From UBA3537 sp038138145 (GTDB lineage: Bacteria; Bacteroidota; Bacteroidia; Flavobacteriales; Flavobacteriaceae): a stretch of 64,000 nucleotides of DNA. The stretch lies in NCBI GenBank assembly GCA_038138145.1, contig JAYQDD010000005.1:137148-201147 (forward strand), given 5' to 3'. Position 1 is the stretch's first letter, and each line of letters opens with the position of its first letter. The position numbers and the translations under genes were made by a program. This document shows, piece by piece, positions 34,568-44,517 of this stretch. The notes beneath the pieces are model-generated. The model searched no databases. It saw nothing but the letters and a program-made list of their open reading frames with translations, and was not told where the DNA came from.

Positions 34568-36136
34568 TTATGCAATTAGTGGTAATTTTATAATAAAGGT
34601 ACTACCTTTTCCTTTTTCACTTTCGACAGTGACTGTTCCTTGATGATTTTCTACAATTCTTTTGACGTTGGCCAATCCAAGACCATGTCCTTTTACATTA
34701 TGAACATCGCCTGTGTGTTCTCTATAGAACTCTTCAAAAATTCTCCTTTGTACGGCTTTATTCATACCTATACCCTGGTCCTTTACGAGCATCACAATGT
34801 TGTTGCCTACATTTTCTGTAATGATGTCTATTTTTGGTGGGCCATCGGTATATTTAACAGCATTGTCTAAAATATTGACGATGACATTTGTAAAATAGGT
34901 GCTGTTGGCCAGAATAGATGATTTTGAGGCCTTAAAGTGCGTTTTTATGTACCCTTTCCTATCGTCGACAATAAGCTCTACATGTGTAATGGCATCTAGA
35001 ATTAAATCATGTAATTTTAAACGATCTTTGCTAATGATTAATTGCTTTTTTTGCAATTGAGAGATACGCAATACATTTTCAACCTGAGCATTCATTCGTT
35101 TATTTTCTTCTTTAATCATGGATAAGTAATTTTTTACTTTGTCGGCATGTTGAAAAATTTTCGGGTTTTTTATGGCATCCAAAGCTAAATTTATAGTGGC
35201 TATGGGTGTTTTGAATTCGTGCGTCATGTTATTGATGAAATCCGATTTCATTTGTGATATTTTACGCTGTTGAATCAGTTGATACAAAGCACTTGTATAG
35301 GCAATAATGATGATGATTGTAAACAAAATTGACATTGATGTCATCCCAATAATCGAGGACATAATGAAGCTTTTTCTTCTTGGAAAATTAATGTATAAAC
35401 CATATTCGCTTTCACCATTTTCATCCAAAAAAATAGGAACACCAATAGTAGGAACAAGTGTGGATTCAAAATTTTCGGATTGAATACGGGTTGGGGTATT
35501 TTCCTTTAAAATGGCAAATTCATAAGTAATATTAATATTATTTTCTTTAAATTTTTGATCGAGTAGACGTTTGATTGTCGCTGCAGAAACACGTTCTTCG
35601 ATGGGCGTATTTCGAATTTCTGCTTTGTATTGTGCTTCGAAAGTCGCTTTTTGAAGACGATCCATATTAAGCACTTTAGTCAAAGAATACTCCAAATTGG
35701 GCATCCCTTGACCATCTATTCCCGAAAAGGTATAGGTTTCTTGAGTGGTTTTTCCTTGTATTTTTTTAAAGTTAAGACTATCCGATCCGTTATCTTGTCT
35801 GGATGGTATAGTATAGTTTTCTTCCTTTACTCCTGTATCATAAACAATTATTTGGTTGGCTTCTTGATTTTGTTTGTATACTCTAATGCTTCTTATGGCA
35901 CTTGTGTCTGGCTCTTGTCCCCTTGCAATAAGGGCATTAAGCGCAACAACATATTTGTTGTACTCGATATCTGTTACTTGATTGGAGGTGTAACTCAGCA
36001 CTTTTTTTACATTAAATGCAAACTGATCTTCCTTAGTTTCTAATGAATAATTAATGTAGTAGGCCTGCACAAAAATGATTCCAATCAGTGAAAGACTCAT
36101 CAGTATAACCAAGATGGAAAACAACTTCTTATTCAT
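34568..36136 (-). CDS. Sensor histidine kinase (RprX-like)
   Basis: 522-residue membrane kinase. Transmembrane helices at about 5-27 and 257-282 enclose a large periplasmic sensor region; there is no obvious HAMP domain. The H-box is NNMTHEFKTP with His306, then N-box NILDNAVKY, G1 DQGIGM, F-box FEEFYRE and G2 GHGLGLANV. It should phosphorylate the regulator downstream. It is 77 bases downstream of coaE on the same strand. The signal sensed is unknown. Confidence 0.94.
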   Translation of the reverse strand: MNKKLFSILVILMSLSLIGIIFVQAYYINYSLETKEDQFAFNVKKVLSYTSNQVTDIEYNKYVVALNALIARGQEPDTSAIRSIRVYKQNQEANQIIVYDTGVKEENYTIPSRQDNGSDSLNFKKIQGKTTQETYTFSGIDGQGMPNLEYSLTKVLNMDRLQKATFEAQYKAEIRNTPIEERVSAATIKRLLDQKFKENNINITYEFAILKENTPTRIQSENFESTLVPTIGVPIFLDENGESEYGLYINFPRRKSFIMSSIIGMTSMSILFTIIIIIAYTSALYQLIQQRKISQMKSDFINNMTHEFKTPIATINLALDAIKNPKIFQHADKVKNYLSMIKEENKRMNAQVENVLRISQLQKKQLIISKDRLKLHDLILDAITHVELIVDDRKGYIKTHFKASKSSILANSTYFTNVIVNILDNAVKYTDGPPKIDIITENVGNNIVMLVKDQGIGMNKAVQRRIFEEFYREHTGDVHNVKGHGLGLANVKRIVENHQGTVTVESEKGKGSTFIIKLPLIA

Positions 36137-36213
36137 GATGTAAAACTACATTTTTTAAGAACGTTTTAAGTTACTTTTAACGAATTATTAACCAAAATGT
36201 TAAAATTCATAAT

Positions 36214-36804
36214 TTATGTGAATTTTTTAAGAATTTCATTATTGATTTTTTCTACCTCAATTTTAGTTTGACGAACATCAATATTATGAATTACAAAATC
36301 AGATTTTTGGATTTTTTTGTCCTCATCCCACTGGTTATTTATAATTGAAAGGACTTCGTCGGCTGATTTATCGTCTCGTTGCATCACGCGCTCCAAACGC
36401 ATTTGTTTTGGTGCGGTAACCGTGAGAATATAATCGAATTGATCTTCAGCCCCTAATTCAAACAAAATAGCAACCTCTTTTAGCACATAAGGATGCGTTT
36501 GCCGCGATAACCATGCCGCATAATGTGCCGCAACTTCAGGATGAACAACTTGGTTCAACGCAGTCAATTTTTCTTTATCTTTAAATACCAATTGAGCAAT
36601 ATAGGGTCGATTCAGCAGTCCATCGCTGTAGGCATTAGCACCAAAAAGCTCGATAAGTTTAGTTCTTATTTTTGGGGATTCATTCATCAATTTTTTGGCC
36701 TCATCATCAGCGTTATAGACAGGTACGCCAAGTTCATGAAACAATGCAGCAACAGTCGTTTTACCACTTCCAATACCTCCAGTAAGTCCTAAAATTTTAG
36801 TCAT
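36214..36804 (-). CDS. coaE: Dephospho-CoA kinase
   Basis: 196 residues, normal length. It phosphorylates the 3'-hydroxyl of dephospho-CoA, the last step of CoA synthesis. The P-loop is GLTGGIGSGKTT; NADDEAKKLM contains the base for the substrate hydroxyl, and MQRDDKSADEV belongs to the lid. Its start overlaps the upstream YbbR-like gene by 8 bases. Another CoA gene, coaBC, is at 45401, in a different operon. Confidence 0.95.
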   Translation of the reverse strand: MTKILGLTGGIGSGKTTVAALFHELGVPVYNADDEAKKLMNESPKIRTKLIELFGANAYSDGLLNRPYIAQLVFKDKEKLTALNQVVHPEVAAHYAAWLSRQTHPYVLKEVAILFELGAEDQFDYILTVTAPKQMRLERVMQRDDKSADEVLSIINNQWDEDKKIQKSDFVIHNIDVRQTKIEVEKINNEILKKFT

Positions 36805-37768
36805 TTTTTTGTGTGATTACATATTCTAGACTGTTGATTTGTAGTACTGCTGTTTTTGCCGCATTGGGGTAAGTAACCAATTTTGGAATCATAACATTTG
36901 AGGAACGATCAAGGGTGTTAAAATCACATTCAATACGAAAGTCTTCTGTTGTAATAGCATCATAAGTACTTAAACTTGTATAGTACACCACAGGAATTTC
37001 TTTTGGAAAAATAGAAACTACCAAATGTTCTGGCAAATTCACCAATTGAACAGGAACGGAAACAGTACCTTCAGTAAATTTATCGACAGCACCCACCACT
37101 TGTACTTGGGTCGTCGAAAATTTCAAATAAGAAGGGAAATCGGAAATATTTAAATCCAAAACCACATCTATATTAGTTTTTACAGCGTTCTTTTTAAGTA
37201 CTTCCGTTGCAACAGCATCAATGGCATTTAAATACTGTTCTGGTCCTACGATTGTAATGGAATCTGGTTGGGAACGCAAAGGGCTTTTCAAATCATAGCC
37301 CACCACAAACTCTGGCTGCAAATTGATTATTACAGGAACTTTTTTGGCAAATTGGGTCGCATACGCAAAGGTTAATGCTGCTGGACGAATATTTTCAATA
37401 ATGGTGTTGGAGTTGAAATACTTTGTAATTTCCGCATGATGTATACTTTGGTCCCAATAATAAACGGTGTCATTTTTTTGAAGTGTCGAAAAATCAATAT
37501 TCAATTTGAGTTTTTTAAAGGCATATTTTAACAAACTAAACCCATTGGTCGTGATGGTCACATCGACAATAGGCAAGCGATCTTCAACAAGTAGAACACG
37601 TGCAGGCAACTTTGTGGGCTGAAGTTCAAATTGTAAGGTGTGGGTCGTTGGACTCGTCAATTTTGAGAGTAAAGAAATAAAGAACGCCAACAGCAAAAAC
37701 AACACAAAAACATTGAGCCGTTTTGCACGAATTTTTTGGCGTAGATATTCAAAAATCTTTCTCATCAA
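36797..37768 (-). CDS. YbbR/CdaR-like membrane-anchored protein
   Basis: 323 residues. A transmembrane helix (about 19-37, NVFVLFLLLAFFISLL) follows a basic cytosolic start; the rest is a periplasmic run of YbbR-like beta domains. In Firmicutes the YbbR protein CdaR regulates the diadenylate cyclase CdaA. Members in Bacteroidetes have this short form, and no cyclase gene is next to it here, so that role is only inferred. Overlaps: 4 bases with the glycosyltransferase upstream and 8 with coaE downstream, so the three are coupled. Confidence 0.82.
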   Translation of the reverse strand: MMRKIFEYLRQKIRAKRLNVFVLFLLLAFFISLLSKLTSPTTHTLQFELQPTKLPARVLLVEDRLPIVDVTITTNGFSLLKYAFKKLKLNIDFSTLQKNDTVYYWDQSIHHAEITKYFNSNTIIENIRPAALTFAYATQFAKKVPVIINLQPEFVVGYDLKSPLRSQPDSITIVGPEQYLNAIDAVATEVLKKNAVKTNIDVVLDLNISDFPSYLKFSTTQVQVVGAVDKFTEGTVSVPVQLVNLPEHLVVSIFPKEIPVVYYTSLSTYDAITTEDFRIECDFNTLDRSSNVMIPKLVTYPNAAKTAVLQINSLEYVITQKND

Positions 37769-38775
37769 TGGATTTTAAAAAATAAGTTTGGAAATAATTC
37801 TTCCTCGGATTTTCGCGACAAAAAGAGTTTTATTTTAGACTTTAAAAACCCCCAACCATAGCCGGAAAATTGAATCAAAATAGCGGGGATACTCAAAATA
37901 GCTGCAATAAAATCTAAGGTGGACTGAAAGGCCAAGATTAAAGCCAATAAAAAATATGCACCATAGATAAAAACGCCGATGTAAACCTCAAAAAACAGCA
38001 ATATAAGACCTGTAAAAAACCCGAACATAAAAACTGTGGGGAACCAATAGGTCCATTTTTTGGAATGGGGATGCCATTTGTTGAGAATTGGACGAACTTG
38101 CCCAAACTTGTACACTTGCACAAAAAAACGCTCAAACGAAATTCGGCGCTTGTGGTAGACAAAGGCCTCTGGAATAAGACAGAGTTTGTATCCCATCGCT
38201 TTGAGTCGAATGGACAAATCTGGGTCTTCCCCTGGGTGAATTGCCCCAAATCCACCAGAAGCACAAAAGGCCTCCTTAGAAATCCCCATGTTAAAACTTC
38301 GGGGTTCGTAGCCCTCAATTTCTTTAGTTCCGCCTCGTATTCCCCCTGTTGTCAGCACAGAAGTCATGGAAAAATTTATGGCTTTTTGCAACTCCGTAAA
38401 ATTATCTTGTGCAGCATCTGGGCCACCAAAACAATCAACATAAGTGGCATTTAAGAATGAAATGACTTCGGTCAAATAGTGTTTGGGTAAAATACAATCA
38501 GAATCCAAAATGATAAAATAATTTCCTTTAGCACGTTCCATACCGTAATTTCTCGAATGCCCTGGTCCTGTATTGTCTTTAAAATAATAACTGATGTTGA
38601 GCTGATCGGAAAAATGCTCCGCAATCAAACGTGCGTCTAAAGTTGAACCATCTTCTACAATAACGACCTCAAAAGTTTTGGGCGCTTCTAAGGTACAAAA
38701 ACTCTCCAAAAGCTCACGTACTTCTTCGGGGCGGTTATAGACAGGCACGATAAAAGAAAAATCACTGGCGATCAT
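37765..38775 (-). CDS. Family 2 glycosyltransferase, membrane-associated
   Basis: 336 residues from the ATG at 38775. The GT-A fold has FIVPVYNRPEEV, VIVEDGST and the metal-binding DSD of IILDSDC; GEDPDLSIRLKAMGY is the later acidic region. The C-terminal third (about 230-310) has three hydrophobic helices, so the enzyme is in or on the inner membrane. The donor and acceptor are not predictable. It is the first gene of the GT2 - YbbR - coaE set; the earlier in-frame ATG at 38793 is less likely. Confidence 0.9.
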   Translation of the reverse strand: MIASDFSFIVPVYNRPEEVRELLESFCTLEAPKTFEVVIVEDGSTLDARLIAEHFSDQLNISYYFKDNTGPGHSRNYGMERAKGNYFIILDSDCILPKHYLTEVISFLNATYVDCFGGPDAAQDNFTELQKAINFSMTSVLTTGGIRGGTKEIEGYEPRSFNMGISKEAFCASGGFGAIHPGEDPDLSIRLKAMGYKLCLIPEAFVYHKRRISFERFFVQVYKFGQVRPILNKWHPHSKKWTYWFPTVFMFGFFTGLILLFFEVYIGVFIYGAYFLLALILAFQSTLDFIAAILSIPAILIQFSGYGWGFLKSKIKLFLSRKSEEELFPNLFFKIH

Positions 38776-38830
38776 AGACACAAATTTACACAATGCAAAT
38801 GAATTATTCGTTTTAAAAATAAGCCATAAA

Positions 38831-38854
38831 AAAACTCCGCAGAAGCGGAGTTTT
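38831..38854 (-). terminator. Terminator of the T9SS cargo gene
   Basis: Stem AAAACTCCGC / GCGGAGTTTT with a 4-base loop, symmetrical and flanked by A- and T-runs, 22 bases after the stop of the T9SS cargo gene and before the glycosyltransferase promoter region. Confidence 0.9.
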
Positions 38855-38875
38855 TATGCATGGATTCGAGAAAAA

Positions 38876-41761
38876 TTATTTTTTCAAGACACGTACGGTT
38901 TGTACTGTATTGTCGATAGAAACTTGTACAAAATAAGCACCCGACTGCATTGTAGATAAATCTACAGTACAATTCATAGTGTTAGGCGCTTGACGCTTAA
39001 CTACCTGCCCAAGCATATTGAAGACGGTTATATCTTCAACGGCTTTTTGTGCTTTGATAGTCAATACATCATTCACAGGATTCGGGAAGTATGTGAAGTT
39101 AGATGATGTATCAACATCTTCAAGACCTAATGAAGTAGAAGTGATAGAGAAGTTGTCTACAAAGAAATCAATATCTTCATTGGACTCAGTACTCTCGGCA
39201 TAAAAAGCAAATTTAGCAAGGCCTGTATAGGCAGACAAATCAATTTCTGGCATTGCAGCTCCAGCTACGCCAGGGTTGTTATTAGCATCCCATCTGTATA
39301 ATTCAGTCCATGTTGAACCACCATCTTCAGAAACCATCAAGGTAACAAAATCATCAACTCCCCAAATTGCATCAACAGGGTCGGCAGAACTGAAAGATGA
39401 TAAATATTCAGTTGCAGCTACATCGACGTTTAAATAGTAATTCACTCCACTAAGGTCAAATGATGGAGAAATTAACCATTCATCTCTATTAGTAAAGTAA
39501 ATATTTATATATGCTGCTGGAGCATCAGATCCATGTGCAAAATTACCAGTACCCCATAAAGAAGTAGTCCCAGAAGGTCCGGCTGCTATTGTTCCCTCTG
39601 CTTCAGTCCAGAATTCACCTGGATAAGTACTGAAGTCATTTGTATAGTTAGGAACAATTGGTGCAGGTTCAGTTGTAAAAGTTACCGAAACCCATTCGCT
39701 CGTTCCATCATCACCACAATTTGCTCTCACATATACATCATATGTAGTATTTGCAGTCAATCCTATAAGCGCCAGTGGGTTATCTGAAGTCGCATCTCCT
39801 GTTTCAGCTGGAGTTACTCCACTCTCAACAACTTGGTATTCCCAAGCTGTTTCAGTGTTATTAGCAGTCCAGCTAACTGAAGCAGTTGTTGGTGTGATAT
39901 CCGATACTGTAAGATCTGAAGGCTCTATACATGTTGGTGGTGGTGCGCAGGTTATATCCATTACAAGTGAAGTGTCTGGAAGACCCGACCACGAACTTGG
40001 ACTAAGACAGCTAACAGAACTATCAGCTTCTACCCATACTGAAATAACTCCAGTGGTGGAGGTTATTGATACACCAGCATGATCACCATTTGCACGATAG
40101 AGTTCAGTTCCAGAATCATCTGATGAATCATAAATGACTAAATCATCATAAGACAATTCTGTATCGCCCTCAACAATGGAGACTGTAATGTAATCACCAT
40201 CATTATCAACAGAAGCATCGAATATTTGAGACACTCCATTGTCATAACAATAAGTAACAGTATCACCACATGCAGGTTGAGTTGCAAATGAAACAGATAC
40301 CCATTCACTAATACTTCCATCAGCGCACAAAGATCTAACATAAAAATCAAATGATGTGCCAGAAGCTAAGCCTGTTAAGGTTAATGGGTTATCTGATGTA
40401 GTTGTTCCTGTTTCTGTAGGATCAATGCCACTTTCAACAACTTGGTATTCAAAAGAATCTCCATCATTACTTGATGTCCAACCAATAGAAGCTCCAGTAG
40501 TAGTTATAGCTGATACAACTAAGTCAGATAAATTGGCACAACTAGGAGGCGTACAATTAGCAGTAACTTCACTAAGTTCATCATATAATCCAGAATCTAA
40601 TTCAGTACCATTGCCATCTAAAATAGCCCATGAAATCTCAGAATTGTAAGAACCACTCTGCCAGTTAGATAAAGTAATTGTTGATCCTTCTGTGGCTTCA
40701 AATAATAAATTTTCTGTACTACCTGTAGAGACTCCCGCACTTACTGCGGCAGCTCCTTCAACAAGTACTTCTCCATCAACTAAAATATCAACAGAAGCCC
40801 CATTCCATCCATCTCCGTAAGAATCATTCATAACAAATGTATGATTACATGTTGGTGGCGGAACACAATAACCAACTGCACTACCAGCATCAGAGTATGA
40901 TCCTGAAGCTAACTCAGTTCCTTCATTATCCAAAATGGCCCACGAAATCTCAGAATTATAAGAACCACTCTGCCAGTTAGATAAAGTGATATTATCTCCT
41001 GTTGCAGCTTGGAAAATTAAATTTTCTGTACTACCTGTACTGACTCCCGCACTTACTGCGGCAGCTCCTTCAACAAGTACTTCTCCATTTATTAAAATAT
41101 CAACAGAAGCGCCGTTCCATCCATCTCCATAAGAATCAATCATGACAAATGTATGGTCACATGTTGATGGATCAGAAACAGTACCATTTGTGAAGGTTCC
41201 AATAGGAAACACTGAAGAACACGAAGAGTTTGAACTACAACCGTCAACTGCATTAGCTCCACTAAAAATCCAGTTTGAATCTGTGAAAGTAGCACCATCT
41301 GGACCTGTAGAATCAGTTCTGTAGGCCCAACCATCTAAATAATCCCAGGGTGTCCCACTGCCGTCGGTATTAATATCTCCAAAGGTATCAATAACAACTC
41401 CTTCAGAGAAAAGCTCCAATGCATCGTCACCATTGACACCTGCAACAGAATTTACATAATCTGCTTCAATGTCGAAATAAGTCATAAGTTCGGCCTCGTA
41501 GCCAGAAGTAATATAAATAAAATCTCCTGCAGTGGCGGAGCCTGCAAAAGTCAATTCTTGACCATCAGATCCACCTCCGTTGTTTGCACTACCAATACCA
41601 TAAGTTGATAAATCGGCAATATCATTAATAACATACACTTCAATAAGTTTTGGAGTTCCACCTGAAAGCGGTCCATCAAAGACACCAGTTATGACCATGT
41701 CTTGCCCATAAGACATAGAACATACCGCAAGTGTTAAAAGTAAATAGTAAAATTTTTTCAT
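38876..41761 (-). CDS. Large secreted multidomain protein with T9SS type A sorting domain
   Basis: 961 residues from the ATG at 41761; the frame is open to 41827. Signal peptide (about 1-20, cleavage near SYGQ). Then a lamin-tail-like region (about 20-175), two nearly identical CUB/beta-sandwich-like repeats starting CDHTFVM and CNHTFVM (about 100 residues each, sharing DSYGDGWNGAS and LSNWQSGSYNSEISW), two FN3-like modules around a smaller domain, and a choice-of-anchor/MAM-like domain with FTNRDEWLISPSF. The last about 75 residues (YFPNPVNDVLTI ... SGAYFVQV) are the T9SS sorting signal, so the protein is exported through the outer membrane and probably attached to the surface. Substrate unknown; adhesion is the default guess. 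Confidence 0.92.
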   Translation of the reverse strand: MKKFYYLLLTLAVCSMSYGQDMVITGVFDGPLSGGTPKLIEVYVINDIADLSTYGIGSANNGGGSDGQELTFAGSATAGDFIYITSGYEAELMTYFDIEADYVNSVAGVNGDDALELFSEGVVIDTFGDINTDGSGTPWDYLDGWAYRTDSTGPDGATFTDSNWIFSGANAVDGCSSNSSCSSVFPIGTFTNGTVSDPSTCDHTFVMIDSYGDGWNGASVDILINGEVLVEGAAAVSAGVSTGSTENLIFQAATGDNITLSNWQSGSYNSEISWAILDNEGTELASGSYSDAGSAVGYCVPPPTCNHTFVMNDSYGDGWNGASVDILVDGEVLVEGAAAVSAGVSTGSTENLLFEATEGSTITLSNWQSGSYNSEISWAILDGNGTELDSGLYDELSEVTANCTPPSCANLSDLVVSAITTTGASIGWTSSNDGDSFEYQVVESGIDPTETGTTTSDNPLTLTGLASGTSFDFYVRSLCADGSISEWVSVSFATQPACGDTVTYCYDNGVSQIFDASVDNDGDYITVSIVEGDTELSYDDLVIYDSSDDSGTELYRANGDHAGVSITSTTGVISVWVEADSSVSCLSPSSWSGLPDTSLVMDITCAPPPTCIEPSDLTVSDITPTTASVSWTANNTETAWEYQVVESGVTPAETGDATSDNPLALIGLTANTTYDVYVRANCGDDGTSEWVSVTFTTEPAPIVPNYTNDFSTYPGEFWTEAEGTIAAGPSGTTSLWGTGNFAHGSDAPAAYINIYFTNRDEWLISPSFDLSGVNYYLNVDVAATEYLSSFSSADPVDAIWGVDDFVTLMVSEDGGSTWTELYRWDANNNPGVAGAAMPEIDLSAYTGLAKFAFYAESTESNEDIDFFVDNFSITSTSLGLEDVDTSSNFTYFPNPVNDVLTIKAQKAVEDITVFNMLGQVVKRQAPNTMNCTVDLSTMQSGAYFVQVSIDNTVQTVRVLKK
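40555..41165. repeat. Two tandem copies of a 303-306-base segment in the T9SS cargo gene
   Basis: The segments at about 40555-40857 and 40861-41165 share long identical blocks (for example AACCACTCTGCCAGTTAGAT and GCTCCTTCAACAAGTACTTC) and encode the two 100-residue repeats. Nucleotide identity is higher than needed for the protein, which suggests recent duplication or gene conversion. Confidence 0.8.
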
Positions 41762-41931
41762 AATAAAATAATTGATTAATTGATATACTAATATATTGTT
41801 TAATATTAAAATTAAAAAATTAAACAAAACAAATACGATGAATGGTTAAAATACAATGATAAACAACAAATAATAATGCAACATTGTGAACAAGAAAATA
41901 TGAAATCTTTAAGACTTAGAGCTTAAACATA

Positions 41932-41962
41932 AAAAAACCTACAGCTTTGCTGTAGGTTTTTT
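41932..41962 (-). terminator. Terminator of fabI
   Basis: Stem AAAAAACCTACAGC / GCTGTAGGTTTTTT with a 3-base loop, 22 bases after the fabI stop on the minus strand. Confidence 0.9.
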
Positions 41963-41983
41963 GTGTATTCAGTAATTGGTGTT

Positions 41984-42805
41984 TTATACGTCATTTTCAG
42001 TAAAGGCATCCATGACCGCATCACTCACGCCCATGTTGCTAAACCCACCATCGTTGTAGAGGTTTTGCAATGTAACACGTTTGGTCAAATCGCTAAACAA
42101 TGTGATGGTATAGTTAGCACAATCCAAAGCTGTGGCATTTCCGAGTGGTGACATTTTTTCAGCATAAGCAATAAAGCCGTCAAATCCTTTTACTCCTTTG
42201 CCAGCTGTTGTTGGCGTAGGTGATTGAGAGATAGTATTGACACGAACATTTTTATCACGTCCAAAGAAATAACCAAAACTACGCGCTATGCTTTCCAAAT
42301 ACGCTTTATTGTCGGCCATATCATTATAATCTGGAAAAACACGTTGTGCAGCCATATAAGACAAAGCGACAATACTCCCCCACTCGTTCATCGCATCGGA
42401 TTTGTAAAGGGTTTGCATCACTTTGTGAAAAGACATGGCAGAAACGTCGGTTCCTTTTTGCGTCCAATCGTATTTTTGATCGGTGTAAGCACGACCTTTA
42501 CGCACATTGACCGACATTCCAATGGAATGCAATACAAAGTCCAACTTACCGCCTAAAATCTCCACCGACTGATCAACTAAATTTTGTAAGTCTTCTAAAG
42601 AAGTGGCATCGGCAGGAATCACTTGTGCGCCTGTTTTTTTGGCCAATTCATCAATAGCGCCCATACGCATTGCAATGGGTGCATTGGTCAGCACAAAAGT
42701 TCCGCCTTCTTCATGTACACGCTCTGCTGTAATCCACGCAATAGAGTTGGGATCTAAAGCGCCAAAAATAATTCCTCTTTTTCCTTTAAGTAATTGATGT
42801 GCCAT
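41984..42805 (-). CDS. fabI: Enoyl-[acyl-carrier-protein] reductase (NADH) FabI
   Basis: 273 residues. It reduces trans-2-enoyl-ACP with NAD(P)H in the last step of the fatty-acid elongation cycle. The FabI-type short-chain dehydrogenase pattern is present: IFGALDPNSIAW (cofactor loop), LHSIGM, and the catalytic pair Tyr160-x6-Lys167 (YNDMADNK). It sits alone between two hairpins. A TATATTTG box at 42844-42851 lies about 40 bases upstream, overlapping the region just past the recN stop. Confidence 0.95.
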   Translation of the reverse strand: MAHQLLKGKRGIIFGALDPNSIAWITAERVHEEGGTFVLTNAPIAMRMGAIDELAKKTGAQVIPADATSLEDLQNLVDQSVEILGGKLDFVLHSIGMSVNVRKGRAYTDQKYDWTQKGTDVSAMSFHKVMQTLYKSDAMNEWGSIVALSYMAAQRVFPDYNDMADNKAYLESIARSFGYFFGRDKNVRVNTISQSPTPTTAGKGVKGFDGFIAYAEKMSPLGNATALDCANYTITLFSDLTKRVTLQNLYNDGGFSNMGVSDAVMDAFTENDV

Positions 42806-42843
42806 AATATTGTTTTATTATCAAGTGTATCTAATTTTGTGGG

Positions 42844-42851
42844 CAAATATA
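42844..42851 (-). promoter_or_regulatory. -7 box upstream of fabI
   Basis: TATATTTG on the minus strand, a full match to TAnnTTTG, 38 bases before the ATG; no clear -33 element at the right distance. Confidence 0.35.
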
Positions 42852-42854
42852 CTA

Positions 42855-44507
42855 CTAATTCAACAACTGTTGCGCATGTTGCTTTGCAGTTTCTGTTATT
42901 TCTTTTCCACCCAACATTTGTGCTATTTCCTGCAAGCGTTCATCAGCATCTAACTTTTTCAACTGCGTAACTGTTGTTGCGCCACGATCTTGTTTAAAAA
43001 CTTTAAAATGATGAGCACCTTTAGCCGCTATTTGTGGCAAATGGGTAATGGTAAACACTTGCATATACTGACTCATGTCTTGCATGATGGACGCCATTTT
43101 GTTCGAAATTTCACCTGAAACACCGGTGTCGATTTCATCAAACATGATGGTCGGCAATTTTTGGTGCTTGGATAAAATATATTTTACGGCCAACATAATA
43201 CGCGAAAGTTCCCCTCCTGACGCACCTTTATCCAGCGATAAAAAGTTACCTCCTTTATTGGCTTTTAGCAAAAAGAGCAACTCATCCTTTCCGTTGGCCA
43301 AAAACGTTGACGCTGGCTGAAGTTCGATGTTAAATACTGCATTGGGCATACCCAAAGCACTTAGAAGTACGTGCAATTCATCTTCCAGATTGGTCAATAC
43401 CGCTTTTCGTTTGTTAGTCAAGGATGAAGATAAATTGTTTAGTTTTTTTAAATTTTTATTCAACAAAATAAGTACAGCTTCAATTTGTGCATCCAAGTTT
43501 GTAAGTTGCGCAACTTTTTGTTCTAAATCATTGAAAACACCATTTAATTCTTCGACGGTTTGTACATTATGTTTGGCACACAAATCGTTTACTTTTTTGA
43601 GCTGAACTTCGGTATCATACAACAGTTGTGGATTGGCTTCAAGCGTATTTTGGTGGTGTTCAATTTCTGCATAAATATCATCCAATTCAATATGTACACT
43701 TTGCACACGCTCAAAAAGAGACGCATACACTTCCGATATATCTTTCAATTTATTGAACCGCTGCTTTAACTCAAAAAGATGGGCAGACACCCCTATTTCA
43801 TCGTTATTCAAAACTTGCTGGGCAAATTGCAACTCATTTTGAATATAATCCACATTGTTCAATTGTTCATATTGTGCTTCTAACGCTTTTAAATCCAGTC
43901 CCAAAACCTGCGCCTCTTCGAGTTCGCGTAACAAGTAAGTGTTGTAATCCTGATCTTTTTTCGATTGTAGCTGTTGCTCTTGGAATGTTTGCAACACGTT
44001 TTGATTTTTTTTATAATCCTCTAAGGTACATTTATAATCCTCTAGCAGCGAATGAGACTGAGCTAAAGCGTCAATAATTTGAAATTGAAAAGCATCATCG
44101 GTCAAAGATAGGGTTTCGTGTTGCGCATGAATATCTATAAGTTGTCGCCCAAGGGCATCCAAAACGTGAAGCGTAACTGGAGAATCATTCACAAAAGCTC
44201 TAGACTTCCCCGAGGGTAAAACTTCACGTCTGATGATGGTTTCTATTTCATATTCCAAATCATGGGCCTCAAAAAAGGGTTGTAAACTATAATTCTCTAC
44301 ATTAAATGTGCCTTCTATGATACTCTTTTTTGTACCGTCTTTGATGTTCGAAAAATCGACTCTTTTGCCTAAAACTAAGGACAAACCACCGAGAAGAATA
44401 GACTTTCCTGCGCCAGTTTCTCCTGTAATAATGGTCAATCCATCATCGAAACGCACATCAAGCTCATCGATCAATGCATAATTTTTTATGTAGAGTTGAG
44501 CTAACAA
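42855..44507 (-). CDS. recN: DNA repair protein RecN
   Basis: 550 residues, the usual RecN length. An SMC-like ATPase acting at double-strand breaks. N-terminal head with Walker A GETGAGKSILL (about 30-40); a long coiled coil (about 150-390) with heptads rich in Leu, Gln and Glu; C-terminal head with the ABC signature GGELSRIMLA and Walker B TIMFDEID followed by THLPQIAAKG. It is the last gene of the minus-strand block; 10 bases separate it from the DUF4835 gene. Confidence 0.95.
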   Translation of the reverse strand: MLAQLYIKNYALIDELDVRFDDGLTIITGETGAGKSILLGGLSLVLGKRVDFSNIKDGTKKSIIEGTFNVENYSLQPFFEAHDLEYEIETIIRREVLPSGKSRAFVNDSPVTLHVLDALGRQLIDIHAQHETLSLTDDAFQFQIIDALAQSHSLLEDYKCTLEDYKKNQNVLQTFQEQQLQSKKDQDYNTYLLRELEEAQVLGLDLKALEAQYEQLNNVDYIQNELQFAQQVLNNDEIGVSAHLFELKQRFNKLKDISEVYASLFERVQSVHIELDDIYAEIEHHQNTLEANPQLLYDTEVQLKKVNDLCAKHNVQTVEELNGVFNDLEQKVAQLTNLDAQIEAVLILLNKNLKKLNNLSSSLTNKRKAVLTNLEDELHVLLSALGMPNAVFNIELQPASTFLANGKDELLFLLKANKGGNFLSLDKGASGGELSRIMLAVKYILSKHQKLPTIMFDEIDTGVSGEISNKMASIMQDMSQYMQVFTITHLPQIAAKGAHHFKVFKQDRGATTVTQLKKLDADERLQEIAQMLGGKEITETAKQHAQQLLN

Positions 44508-44517
44508 TGGATTAATT

